From JASLBX01 sp036374175 (GTDB lineage: Bacteria; Actinomycetota; Actinomycetes; Jiangellales; Jiangellaceae), in assembly GCA_036374175.1 (NCBI GenBank), contig DASUUH010000013.1:1-30003 (forward strand): DNA of 30,003 nucleotides, written 5' to 3'. A model generated the notes under the pieces. The model saw only the letters and a list, made by a program, of their open reading frames with translations. It was not told where the DNA came from and did not search any database. Of the stretch, positions 6,904-14,806 are shown in pieces; the stretch's first letter is position 1, and each line of letters starts with the position of its first letter. The translations under genes and the position numbers were made by a program.

Positions 6904-8211
6904 ATGAGACAGGCAAGCTTCCTTGCCGCAGGTATCGCTGCGGCTCTCGTCCTCGCCGCCTGTGGTGGTGACGAGGATCCCGTGGCCGAGTCCGACGAGC
7001 CGGACTCCACCGAGGCACCGGGCGACGACGCGGCGCCTGAGCCGGCCGATCTTCGGCTCTGGGTCAACGGCGGAGACACCCCGCAGGAGATGCGCGATTG
7101 GCTGATCGCCACCTTCGAAGAGCAGAACCCGGGCTCGACGCTCACTATTGAGGAGCAGAGCTGGGAGGGGCTGGTCGAGCGGTTGACCACCTCGCTGGCC
7201 AGCCCGACCGAGACCCCCGACGTGGTCGAGGTAGGTAACACGCAGGCGCCGACGTTTACCAATGTCGGCGCTTTCTTGCCGCTGACCGACGATCAGGTGG
7301 CCGAGCTCGGTGGATCAGACCTGCTGCCCGGTTTCGTGGAAGCGGGCACGGCCAACGGGCAGGTTTCGGCCGTGCCGCTCTACGCCGGCTCGAAGGTCGT
7401 GTTCTACCGCACCGACCTGTTCGAAGACGCCGGTGTTGAGGTCCCCTCGACATTGGACGAGTTTGTCGAGGTTGCCGAAACACTGACCGAGGCGAGCGAC
7501 GATTCGAACTTCTCCGGCTTCTACTTCCCAGGTGCCGACTGGCGCAACGCCGTGGCCTTCATCTGGGACGCCGGTGGTGACCTCGCCGTCCAGAATGGCG
7601 ACACCTGGGAGGGTGCGCTGTCCACGCCGGAGTCGCAGGCCGGGCTGGAGGTCGTTCAGCGCTTGTTCGCCCAGTCGAACGCTGCGAAGGACGGCGACGA
7701 AGCCGAGTCGTGGATCCCGTGGTGCAACGACGAGATCGGCATGCTTTCCGCTCCGGGCTGGGCCTACGGCGTCATCCAGGACCCTGACGCCGGCTGCCCC
7801 GATACCCCTGCCGCGGAGAACATCGGCGTGTTCGCGTTGCCAGGTCAGGACGGCCCGGCGCCGGTACTGCTCGGCGGATCCAACGTGGCGATCTCCGCTC
7901 AGTCGCAGCACCCCGAACTCGCCTACGAACTGCTCAAGCTGATCCTGAGCGAGGAGTTCCAAGCCCAGTACGCGCAGAACGGCCTCACGCCGGCGAAGAT
8001 CTCGCTGACCTCTGAGATGGAGGACAACGAGACGAACGCCGCAGCGATCGCGGCTGCCGCCGAGGCCAAGCTGACGCCCGCGGCGGAGAACTGGGCGAGT
8101 GTGGAAGGCGCTCGGATCCTGGAGGACTTCTTCATCGGCATCGCCACCGGGGGCGATGTAGTCCAGCTCTCGGCCGACGCCGATGCGGCGATCACCGAAG
8201 CGCTGAACTAG
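6904..8211 (+). CDS. Sugar ABC transporter substrate-binding lipoprotein (DasA-like)
   Basis: This 435-aa protein is an extracellular solute-binding protein of family 1. It starts with a lipoprotein signal peptide whose lipobox LVLAAC puts the lipidated Cys at residue 20, followed by an acidic linker (GGDEDPVAESDEPDS). The core has hallmarks of oligosaccharide binders: TPDVVEVGNTQAPTFTNVGAFLPL, VPLYAGSKVVFYRTDLFEDAGVEVPSTLDEF (quoted by its ends VPLYAG and TLDEF) and ILSEEFQAQYAQNGLTP. This pattern reminds me of DasA, the chitobiose binder of Streptomyces, and the GH3 hexosaminidase at the end of the operon fits chito-oligosaccharide uptake; the substrate is inferred. The ATG follows AGGGAGG. 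Its gene is bracketed by the two 51-nt palindromic elements, the second of which may cut transcript levels of the permeases below those of the binding protein. Confidence 0.88.
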   Translation: MRQASFLAAGIAAALVLAACGGDEDPVAESDEPDSTEAPGDDAAPEPADLRLWVNGGDTPQEMRDWLIATFEEQNPGSTLTIEEQSWEGLVERLTTSLASPTETPDVVEVGNTQAPTFTNVGAFLPLTDDQVAELGGSDLLPGFVEAGTANGQVSAVPLYAGSKVVFYRTDLFEDAGVEVPSTLDEFVEVAETLTEASDDSNFSGFYFPGADWRNAVAFIWDAGGDLAVQNGDTWEGALSTPESQAGLEVVQRLFAQSNAAKDGDEAESWIPWCNDEIGMLSAPGWAYGVIQDPDAGCPDTPAAENIGVFALPGQDGPAPVLLGGSNVAISAQSQHPELAYELLKLILSEEFQAQYAQNGLTPAKISLTSEMEDNETNAAAIAAAAEAKLTPAAENWASVEGARILEDFFIGIATGGDVVQLSADADAAITEALN

Positions 8212-8218
8212 CCAACCC

Positions 8219-8269
8219 GTGATCATCGGCACTTTCCGGCTAGATAACCCGGAAAGTGCCGATGATCAG
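8219..8269. repeat. 51-nt palindromic element, copy 2 (inverted relative to copy 1)
   Basis: Arms 8219-8239 and 8249-8269 pair at 20 of 21 positions around a 9-nt loop. It starts 7 nt after the binding-protein stop and ends 33 nt before the permease start. Such an intercistronic hairpin would favour accumulation of the upstream message. Compared with 6699-6749 it is in the opposite orientation, with six differences in 51 nt. Confidence 0.88.
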
Positions 8270-8302
8270 CGGAACATTCGAGCTGTCGGAAGGAGGCCCG
8301 CC

Positions 8303-9265
8303 ATGTCCGCAGCGACACCGGTCTCCACCTCGGCGGTGCCCACCGGCGGCCGGCCGCCCATCACCGCGGCGCGACGGCGGCGCCGGCCGATGCCGTACCT
8401 CCTGCTGATCCCGGCGACCGGGTTCCTGGTCCTGGCGCTCGGTTATCCGCTGATCCGTCAGGTCGTGATGTCGTTCCAGGAGTACGGACTGGCCCAGCAG
8501 TTCGGCCAGCCGGCGGAGTGGACGGGCATAGACAACTTCAGCCGGTTGCTCAGCGACAGCTACTTCTGGCTGATCGTCGCCAGATCGATCTTGTTCTGCC
8601 TGGTGAACGCCGGGTTGACGATGGTCGGCGGGATCTCGCTGGCGTTGCTGATGACGCGGATCAGCACGCCGGTCCGGCTTGTTTTGCAGGTGGCGTTGTT
8701 ACTGGCATGGGCAATGCCGCACCTGGCGTCCCTCACGGTCTGGCAGTGGCTGTTCGACACCAACTACGGGGTCGTCAACTACGCGCTCACCAACTGGCTG
8801 GGCCTGGACTTCGACAACCACGCCTGGCTGATCCAGCCACTGTCGTTCTACTTCGTGGCGACGGTCGTCATCTGCTGGATGAGCGTGCCGTTCGTCGCGT
8901 TCGCCGTCTATGCCGCGCTGACGCAGGTGCCCGGCGACGTGCTGGAGGCCGGCGAAATCGACGGCGCGAACGGCTGGCAGCGGTTCCGTCTGATCACGGT
9001 GCCCTTGATCAAGCCGGTCCTCCTCATCGTGGGGCTCTTACAGATCATCTGGGACCTCAAGGTTTTCACCCAGATCTTCGTGCTGCAGGACGCCGGTGGC
9101 ATCACCCGCGACACCCACTTGATCGGCACCTACGTCTACCAGCTCGGGATCAAGGAAGGGAACTTCGGCCTGGCCGCAGCGGCGTCCGGAATCATCCTCG
9201 TGCTCACCGTGGGAGTCGGCTTCCACTACGTCCGGCTGCTGGTGCGTCAAGAGGACGAGCTGTGA
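8303..9265 (+). CDS. Sugar ABC transporter permease (MalF/DasB type)
   Basis: This 320-aa integral membrane protein has about six TM helices after a basic N-terminal tail (RPPITAARRRRRP). It carries the permease EAA loop VLEAGEIDGANGWQRFRLI...VPLIKP near residues 213-238, which docks on the ATPase. It forms half of the membrane channel for the sugar bound by the upstream lipoprotein. I chose the ATG at 8303 because AAGGAGG sits 6 nt before it; an in-frame GTG at 8219 would translate through the palindromic repeat. It overlaps the next permease by 4 bp (GTGA). Confidence 0.92.
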   Translation: MSAATPVSTSAVPTGGRPPITAARRRRRPMPYLLLIPATGFLVLALGYPLIRQVVMSFQEYGLAQQFGQPAEWTGIDNFSRLLSDSYFWLIVARSILFCLVNAGLTMVGGISLALLMTRISTPVRLVLQVALLLAWAMPHLASLTVWQWLFDTNYGVVNYALTNWLGLDFDNHAWLIQPLSFYFVATVVICWMSVPFVAFAVYAALTQVPGDVLEAGEIDGANGWQRFRLITVPLIKPVLLIVGLLQIIWDLKVFTQIFVLQDAGGITRDTHLIGTYVYQLGIKEGNFGLAAAASGIILVLTVGVGFHYVRLLVRQEDEL

Positions 9266-10158
9266 CGACGATCACCCGCCCTACCCCGGCCGCCAAGGTG
9301 GCCGACGTGCCAACGCCCAGGCGGCGCTCGACCGCTCGTCGGCTCCGGCGAGCGCTGGCCAACGTCGTGGCCCTGATCGCGGCCGCCGGTTGGGTGTTCC
9401 CGGTCTACTGGATGCTCAACAGTTCGGTACTGCCGCAGCGCGAGGTGCGTAGCCGCGAGCCGTCGTTCGTCCCAGCCGGCGGCACCTTGGACAGCTATCG
9501 CCGGGTTTTCGAGACCGACTTCCTGAACTCGTTACGGCTGTCCGCCACGGTCACCGTGTTGACCGTGGCCCTGACCCTCGCAGCCGCGTTCCTGGCCGCG
9601 CTCGCTGTGACGCGCTTCCGGTTCGCCGGCCGGAAGGGGTTCATCTTGACCGTCCTGATCGTCCAGATGGTTCCTGTCGAGGCGTTGTTCATCTCCCAGT
9701 TCAAGATGCTCGAAGGCTGGCAGCTGCTGAACACCGTCACGGGGCTGACTCTGCTTTACGTCGGGGTCGTGGTGCCGTTCACCATCTGGATGCTGCGCGG
9801 GTTCGTCAACGGCGTCCCGGTCGAGCTAGAGGAGGCCGCGATGATCGACGGTTGCAGCCGGCTCAAGGCATTCGTCAAGGTGACCCTGCCGCTCCTGGCG
9901 CCGGGGCTGGTGGCCAGCGGGATCTATGCGTTCATCCTCGCGTGGAACGAGTTCGTCATGGCACTGGTCATCATGAACCGGCCGGAGACCCAGACCTTGC
10001 CGGTCTGGTTGCGCACCTTCATTCAGGCCAACCGGGCAAGTGACTGGGGAGCCGTGATGGCCGGAGCCACGCTGCTGGCCATCCCGGTTGTGATCTTCTT
10101 CCTCTTCGTACAGCACCGAATGACCTCAGGCCTGGTCGCGGGCGCGGTGAAAGGCTGA
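9262..10158 (+). CDS. Sugar ABC transporter permease (MalG/DasC type)
   Basis: This 298-aa partner permease starts at the GTG at 9262, overlapping the previous stop by 4 bp. It has a basic N-terminus (RRRSTARRLRRAL), about six TM segments beginning with NVVALIAAAGWVFPVYWML, and a textbook EAA loop (ELEEAAMIDGCSRLKAF...TLPLLAPG) at about residues 188-215. The gene ends 1 nt before the GH3 start codon. No ATP-binding subunit follows. In actinobacteria such carbohydrate importers commonly borrow a shared ATPase (MsiK type) encoded elsewhere, which is the likely situation here. Confidence 0.93.
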   Translation: MTTITRPTPAAKVADVPTPRRRSTARRLRRALANVVALIAAAGWVFPVYWMLNSSVLPQREVRSREPSFVPAGGTLDSYRRVFETDFLNSLRLSATVTVLTVALTLAAAFLAALAVTRFRFAGRKGFILTVLIVQMVPVEALFISQFKMLEGWQLLNTVTGLTLLYVGVVVPFTIWMLRGFVNGVPVELEEAAMIDGCSRLKAFVKVTLPLLAPGLVASGIYAFILAWNEFVMALVIMNRPETQTLPVWLRTFIQANRASDWGAVMAGATLLAIPVVIFFLFVQHRMTSGLVAGAVKG

Positions 10159-10159
10159 T

Positions 10160-11707
10160 ATGCACGACGGTCCAGCCGGCCCTGACGCCATCCGGGGCCT
10201 GGCCCTTCGCACGCTGTTCCCGGGCTTTGACGGGACGGACGTCCCACCCGAGCGCCTCGGCCGCCTTATCGAGGACGGGCTCGGCGGAGTGGTGCTGTTC
10301 GGGCGCAACATCGACCCGGCCCGTGGCGACGCCGGCATATCGGCCCTCACCACCCGGCTGCGCGAGTACCGGACCGACCTGTTGATAGCCATCGATGAGG
10401 AAGGTGGTGACGTCACGCGGCTTGACGTGGCGGCCGGCTCTGCCTTCCCGGGCAGCGCCGCGCTCGGTGCCGCGGACGATGCCGATTTGACGCGTGAGGT
10501 CGCGGCGTCGCTGGCCGCGCGGCTCCGCATGTGCGGCATCGACATCAACTTCGCGCCGGTCGCCGATATCGACGTCGATCTGCGCAATCCGATCGTCGGT
10601 GTGCGGGCGTTCGGGTCTGATCCGCACGTGGTCGCCCGCCACACCGCGGCGTTCGTCACCGGCCAGCAGGCACGCGGCGTGATCGCTACGGCGAAACATT
10701 TTCCCGGACATGGTGGGACGGCCGAGGACAGCCATGTCACCGTGCCCGTTCTGTCGGCGTCGCGCGAGGACTTGGACCGCCGCGAGCTCCTGCCATTCCG
10801 GGCCGCGATCGCCGCCGGCGTCCGCCTCGTCATGACAGCGCACATCACCGTGCCAGCCCTGGATCCCACGCGTCCGGCGACCCTGTCGCCCGCCGCCATC
10901 GACGGATTGCTGCGCGGCGAGCTCGGATACGACGGTGCGGTCATGACCGACGGGTTCGATATGCAGGCGATCAGCGGGACGGTAGGATACGCGGAAGGTG
11001 CCGTGCAGGCGCTGCTGGCCGGCGTGGACGCGATCTGCGTGGGTGGGGACAGCACGGGTCCGGAGCTCGTGGAGAAGATGGCGGACGCGATCGTCGCCGC
11101 GGTCCAGACCGGCCGGCTCAGCTACGAGCGGCTCGCCGAGGCCGCCCAGCGGGTAACAAGACTCGCCTCCTGGGCACGCGGATATGACGGCGTGGGCAGT
11201 GCGCACCATGAGGAAGCGCTGCCGCTTCGCCATCTCGAACCGGCCGAAGTGCGGGCCGCCCGCCGCGCCGTGGTGGCCCGGGGCGACGTGGTGCTGCGGT
11301 CGGCGCCGCTTGTCCTGGAATTGCAGGCAGCTCCTTCCCTCGCCGCTGGCCACGTGCCGTGGGGTATCGGCACGCCCCTCGCCGAGCGGCTGCCCGGCAC
11401 GATCGTCGTCCCGCTCCATAACCCAGGCCCGCGGGTACGTGCCGTGCTGGCCCGCCATCCAGACCGGCCCGTCGTCGTCGCGGTGCGGGGGGTCCGCCGG
11501 CTGTCCTGGCAACTGACGGTCGTCGAGGACGTCCGAGCGGTCCGGCCCGACGCAGTCATCGTGGATCACGAGCTGTCCGACCCGGCTCAGTTCGACGAGC
11601 CGTACGTGCTGACGTACGGGGCGTCCCGGGTGACCGCCGAAGCCGCCGCTGATCTGTTGGCCCCATCCGCATCCGTCGATCACGCAAGAGTGGGACGGCC
11701 CGCCTAG
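10160..11707 (+). CDS. nagZ: GH3 beta-N-acetylhexosaminidase (NagZ/DasD type)
   Basis: This 515-aa protein lacks a signal peptide and so should be cytoplasmic. The GH3 N-terminal domain is complete: GGVVLFGRNI near residue 44, IDEEGGDVTRL near 77, the NagZ signature KHFPGHGGTAEDSH at 179-192 with the catalytic Asp/His pair, and AVMTDGFDM with the probable nucleophile Asp264. About 180 further residues form a second domain. It would release GlcNAc from imported chito-oligosaccharides, or from muropeptides if it serves cell-wall recycling. Coupling to the importer (1-nt gap) favours the first. The last 11 codons before the stop lie in the left arm of a large inverted repeat (11673-11792), so the C-terminus may have been remodelled by that element. 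Confidence 0.92.
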   Translation: MHDGPAGPDAIRGLALRTLFPGFDGTDVPPERLGRLIEDGLGGVVLFGRNIDPARGDAGISALTTRLREYRTDLLIAIDEEGGDVTRLDVAAGSAFPGSAALGAADDADLTREVAASLAARLRMCGIDINFAPVADIDVDLRNPIVGVRAFGSDPHVVARHTAAFVTGQQARGVIATAKHFPGHGGTAEDSHVTVPVLSASREDLDRRELLPFRAAIAAGVRLVMTAHITVPALDPTRPATLSPAAIDGLLRGELGYDGAVMTDGFDMQAISGTVGYAEGAVQALLAGVDAICVGGDSTGPELVEKMADAIVAAVQTGRLSYERLAEAAQRVTRLASWARGYDGVGSAHHEEALPLRHLEPAEVRAARRAVVARGDVVLRSAPLVLELQAAPSLAAGHVPWGIGTPLAERLPGTIVVPLHNPGPRVRAVLARHPDRPVVVAVRGVRRLSWQLTVVEDVRAVRPDAVIVDHELSDPAQFDEPYVLTYGASRVTAEAAADLLAPSASVDHARVGRPA

Positions 11708-11792
11708 ATGCCTGGTTTGTCGTAGTTGACCGCTGCTCGGATCAAGCCTGAGCGAAAGGAAGCGTGTCACCCCACTCTTGCGTGATCGACGG
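11673..11792. repeat. 120-bp element with perfect 22-bp inverted ends
   Basis: Positions 11673-11694 and 11771-11792 are exact reverse complements (starting CCGTCGATCACG) separated by 76 nt. The left arm codes for the C-terminus of the GH3 enzyme (SVDHARVG) and the stop codon is inside the element. Long perfect ends with a unique core resemble a MITE-like insertion or a dispersed palindromic repeat. I see no target-site duplication in the flanks. It may also serve as transcript terminator of the sugar operon. Confidence 0.8.
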
Positions 11793-11803
11793 AGGTGGTG
11801 CCG

Positions 11804-11809
11804 TAGGAT
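11804..11809 (+). promoter_or_regulatory. Putative -10 box for the lipoprotein-mazG operon
   Basis: TAGGAT fits the actinobacterial TAnnnT -10 consensus and lies 38 bp before the start codon at 11848. No clear -35 is visible; the region where it would lie is inside the right arm of the inverted repeat. Confidence 0.35.
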
Positions 11810-11847
11810 TCGGCGTGGTCAGCTGCCACCTTTGAGAAGGAACGATC

Positions 11848-12417
11848 GTGTTGCTCAGCCGTCGCGTCGCCGCTGTCGCGTCCAGCGCCGTTCTCGCTGT
11901 TGCCCTCGCCGCGTGCGATGCGGACCAGATCGGCGCCGCCGCGGTCGTCGGTGGCGAGCGCATCACTGTCGCCGATCTGCAGGAACACACGCGCGAAGTC
12001 GCGGAGGTAGGTGGCGCCGAAACCACCGGCGACCAGGCCGAGATTCAGCGCGGACTCCTCAACCGGATGATCTCGTTCCGGCTGGACGACCAAATTGAGC
12101 GCGACACTGGAATCTCCATCAGCGAGGCGGAGATCGACGAGTTCATCGCCGATCAGCTCATTCCGCAAGCGCCGGACGGCGACCTCACGCCCCTGCTGGC
12201 GCAGAACTGGCTCACCGAGGAGACCCTCCGCGATGCGGTACGCCAGGTGTTGACCATTCAGGAGCTAGGTGGCGGGGAGGCGTATGCGCAGGCCATGGCC
12301 GCCGCCGCTGAGGAAGTCGGCGTCGAGGTCAACCCACGGTACGGGGCGTGGGACGGCACGCAGGTCGTGCAGCAGAGCGGTTCGATCTCGGTGCCGGTAG
12401 GCGGCCTGGTGCAGTGA
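11848..12417 (+). CDS. SurA-N-domain-like lipoprotein
   Basis: This 189-aa protein has a lipoprotein signal peptide with lipobox ALAAC, giving lipidated Cys23. The mature part begins with VVGGERITVADLQEHTREV and runs into helices with paired charges (GLLNRMISFRLDDQIERDTGISISEAEIDEFIADQ, quoted as a location near residues 68-102). This is the pattern of SurA/PpiC N-terminal chaperone domains (a GxxIT start, then helical arms). No peptidyl-prolyl isomerase domain follows, so it would be a chaperone-like or structural lipoprotein on the outer face of the membrane. The GTG start has AGAAGGA upstream. It overlaps mazG by 4 bp, an arrangement seen in other actinobacteria. Confidence 0.78.
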   Translation: MLLSRRVAAVASSAVLAVALAACDADQIGAAAVVGGERITVADLQEHTREVAEVGGAETTGDQAEIQRGLLNRMISFRLDDQIERDTGISISEAEIDEFIADQLIPQAPDGDLTPLLAQNWLTEETLRDAVRQVLTIQELGGGEAYAQAMAAAAEEVGVEVNPRYGAWDGTQVVQQSGSISVPVGGLVQ

Positions 12418-13385
12418 CGGCCGGCCGGCTGATCCTGCTCGTCACGAGCCCGCGGGTCGCGGCCGGCCTGCTGACCGCACCAGCCTGGGACGTGTTGCGC
12501 ACCAGCCGGGTGCTCGCGGCCGATTCCGATCATCCGCAGTCCGCGGCCCTTGCCGCCGAGGGGATCGCCGTCGAACCGTACGGGCCGCCGCACCCGTACG
12601 ACCTGATCGACGCGACGGCCAGCGGCGACGTCGTGTGGCTGGGCTCTCCGGACGGTGATCCCGGCCTGACCGACGGGTTGGCCTCGGAGGTAGCGCGCCG
12701 CACCACGCAGGGCCAGCCAGCCCCCGAGATCGAAATCCTGACCGGCTCGTACGACCTGCCCGGCGCCCGGCTGCTCGATCTGGTGGCCGTGATGGATCGG
12801 CTGCGCTCGCCGGGCGGGTGTCCGTGGGACCGTGAGCAGACCCACCGGTCGCTCGCCACCTACCTGATCGAGGAGGCCTACGAGACGCTCGAGGCCATCG
12901 AGACCGATCCTGACCACCTCCGCGAAGAGCTCGGCGACCTGCTCTTGCAGGTCGTGTTCCACGCTCGAATCGCGGAGGAGCAGCAGGAGGACGCGTACTC
13001 CATCGACGATGTGGCCGCCGGCATCGTGGCCAAGCTCATCCGCCGCCATCCCCATGTGTTCGGCGATGCGGACGCGCCGACGGCCGCCCATGTCGAGTCG
13101 CGCTGGGACGAACTCAAGAATGCCGAGAAGGGGCGCAGCTCGGCGCTGGAGGGCATCCCGGCGGCCCTACCGGCCCTGGCATTGGCCGCCAAGTCGATCA
13201 GCCGGGCCACCCGGGCAGGGGTCGCGCCACAGCTACCGGACGTCGATCCGGCATTGCCGATCGGTGAACTGCTGCTGGCCGTCGCGGCGCGGGCCCATCG
13301 CGAAGGTGTAGACGCCGAACAGGAGTTGCGTGAGGCGGTCCGACGGTTCGCCGACGCAGTTCGGGAGCACGAACGCAGCAGCTAG
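12414..13385 (+). CDS. mazG: Nucleoside triphosphate pyrophosphohydrolase MazG
   Basis: This 323-aa enzyme hydrolyses (d)NTPs, including damaged ones, to monophosphates and pyrophosphate. The MazG core starts near residue 120 with MDRLRSPGGCPWDREQTHRSL. It holds the metal-binding helices EEAYETLEAI (about 152) and ELGDLLLQVVFHARIA (about 172), then RRHPHVFGD and ESRWDELKNAEKGRSS. The first 110 residues resemble a reduced tetrapyrrole-methylase-like N-domain, as in mycobacterial MazG of similar length. The GTG at 12414 overlaps the lipoprotein stop by 4 bp and is preferred over further upstream in-frame codons because the protein then begins at the conserved GRLILLVTSPRV. Confidence 0.94.
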   Translation: MTAGRLILLVTSPRVAAGLLTAPAWDVLRTSRVLAADSDHPQSAALAAEGIAVEPYGPPHPYDLIDATASGDVVWLGSPDGDPGLTDGLASEVARRTTQGQPAPEIEILTGSYDLPGARLLDLVAVMDRLRSPGGCPWDREQTHRSLATYLIEEAYETLEAIETDPDHLREELGDLLLQVVFHARIAEEQQEDAYSIDDVAAGIVAKLIRRHPHVFGDADAPTAAHVESRWDELKNAEKGRSSALEGIPAALPALALAAKSISRATRAGVAPQLPDVDPALPIGELLLAVAARAHREGVDAEQELREAVRRFADAVREHERSS

Positions 13386-13455
13386 CCGTCGATTTGCCGC
13401 CGAACCTCGGTGCGGAGTGGGCCGTGCCTGTCATCCTTGAACGCGGAGGCTGGTC

Positions 13456-14604
13456 ATGGACGAGTGGCGTGCACGAGCATTGCGACAGGTGAGGCGGCGG
13501 CCCCGGCGGCGCCCGCGAGAGGCGATGGCGCCGGAATACTCGATGGACCCGCGCGCCGCCGCGCCGGAACCACGCACCGTCGGTGAAAGCGTCGTCGACA
13601 TCGGCATCTACCGGGACGGTCGCCGGGTTGCGAGCCCGGCCAGCGTCGCCGAAGCGTACCGACTGGTGCGCGACGATCCCACCGCGATGGCCTGGATCGG
13701 GTTGTACCGCCCCACCGAGGCGCAGCTGTCGGCCGCGGCGGAAGAGTTCGGGCTGCATGAACTGGCGGTCGAAGACGCGATCGTGGCACACCAGCGGCCC
13801 AAACTCGAGCGCTACGACGACACCCTGTTCGCGGTGCTGCGGGCCGCCAGGTACATCGACGAAGTCGAGGAGGTGGACTTCGGCGAGATTCACGTGTTCG
13901 TCGGGCCAGGCTTCGTGCTCACCGTCCGCCACAGCATGGCTCCCGATCTGAGTGCGGTGCGCCGGCGAATGGAGGCCGAGCCCGAACTGCTGCGGCTCGG
14001 TCCCGAGGCGGTGCTGTACGCGATCCTCGACTCGGTAGTGGACGGGTATGCACCGGTGGTGGCGGGCCTGCAGAACGACATAGACGAGATCGAGACGCAG
14101 GTCTTCGGCGGCGACCCGAACGCGTCCCGGCGCACGTACGAGCTCTCGCGCGAGGTGCTGGAGTTCCAGCGCGCGACGCGTCCGTTGCTGGGGATGCTGG
14201 ACGCGCTGGCGGCCGGTTTCGACAAGTACGGCACCGACGAGGAGCTGCAGCGGTATCTGCGCGACGTGGCCGACCACGCGACGACGGTGGTGGAGCGGGT
14301 GGACGGCTTTCGCCAGGCGCTCGGCGAGATCCTCACAGTGAACGCCACTCTCGTTAGCCAAGCGCAGAATGAGAAGATGACGAATCTCACCGAGGCCAGC
14401 TTCGCACAGAACGAGCAGGTCAAGAAGATCTCCGGGTGGGCGGCGATCCTCTTCGCCCCGACCCTGATCGGCACGGTGTACGGGATGAACTTCGATCACA
14501 TGCCGGAGCTGCACTGGATCTTCGGCTACCCACTTGCCGTTGCACTGATGGTGGCCACCAGTGTCACCCTCTACCTGGTGTTCAAGCGCCGCGGCTGGCT
14601 CTAG
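13456..14604 (+). CDS. corA: CorA-family magnesium/cobalt transporter
   Basis: This 382-aa protein has an unusually basic N-terminal tail (RQVRRRPRRRPRE), a long cytoplasmic alpha/beta and coiled-coil region (VDGYAPVVAGLQNDIDEIETQVF onward), and two C-terminal TM helices. The first TM ends in the ion-selectivity motif YGMNFDHMPE near residue 343, followed by WIFGYPLAVALMVATSVTLYLVF and a basic tail. It would pentamerise to form a Mg2+ channel. GGAGG lies 6 nt before the ATG. It sits alone between mazG and eno with 70-bp and 202-bp gaps, so it probably has its own promoter. Confidence 0.93.
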   Translation: MDEWRARALRQVRRRPRRRPREAMAPEYSMDPRAAAPEPRTVGESVVDIGIYRDGRRVASPASVAEAYRLVRDDPTAMAWIGLYRPTEAQLSAAAEEFGLHELAVEDAIVAHQRPKLERYDDTLFAVLRAARYIDEVEEVDFGEIHVFVGPGFVLTVRHSMAPDLSAVRRRMEAEPELLRLGPEAVLYAILDSVVDGYAPVVAGLQNDIDEIETQVFGGDPNASRRTYELSREVLEFQRATRPLLGMLDALAAGFDKYGTDEELQRYLRDVADHATTVVERVDGFRQALGEILTVNATLVSQAQNEKMTNLTEASFAQNEQVKKISGWAAILFAPTLIGTVYGMNFDHMPELHWIFGYPLAVALMVATSVTLYLVFKRRGWL

Positions 14605-14713
14605 TTCGGTGTCGGTCGCTGAGTTCATCGAGCGGTTTCGAGTGACCGGGGTGGCCCGGCAGCGCTGGCCCGCACCGTGGCGGGGCGTGCACGGTTACGG
14701 ACGTTCGCGCCGG

Positions 14714-14719
14714 TAGGCT
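14714..14719 (+). promoter_or_regulatory. Putative -10 box upstream of eno
   Basis: TAGGCT, the same -10 form found before ndh, lies 87 bp before the eno start in the 202-bp corA-eno gap. The -35 is unclear. The rest of this gap shows GC-rich inverted sequences (around 14650-14690) but nothing I can name. Confidence 0.35.
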
Positions 14720-14806
14720 GCCGAGGTAACCGACGCGCATGAGCGAGGTCATGAGCATCGTGGCTCGGGCCGTCGCGCAACCGGAAAGCCAAGCAAGGAG
14801 ACGTAC

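Noticed and set aside
8219..8302. Earlier GTG start (8219) for the first permease
   Set aside because: It would translate through the palindromic repeat; the ATG at 8303 has AAGGAGG at good spacing.
10019..11770. 583-codon minus-strand open frame over the GH3 gene
   Set aside because: No recognisable domain; it mirrors the codon structure of the GH3 enzyme, whose catalytic motifs are complete on the plus strand.
11673..11792. Insertion sequence
   Set aside because: Only 120 bp, no transposase frame and no visible target duplication; listed as a repeat instead.
13198..14628. 476-codon minus-strand open frame over corA
   Set aside because: Antisense shadow; the plus strand carries the CorA GMN motif and TM helices.
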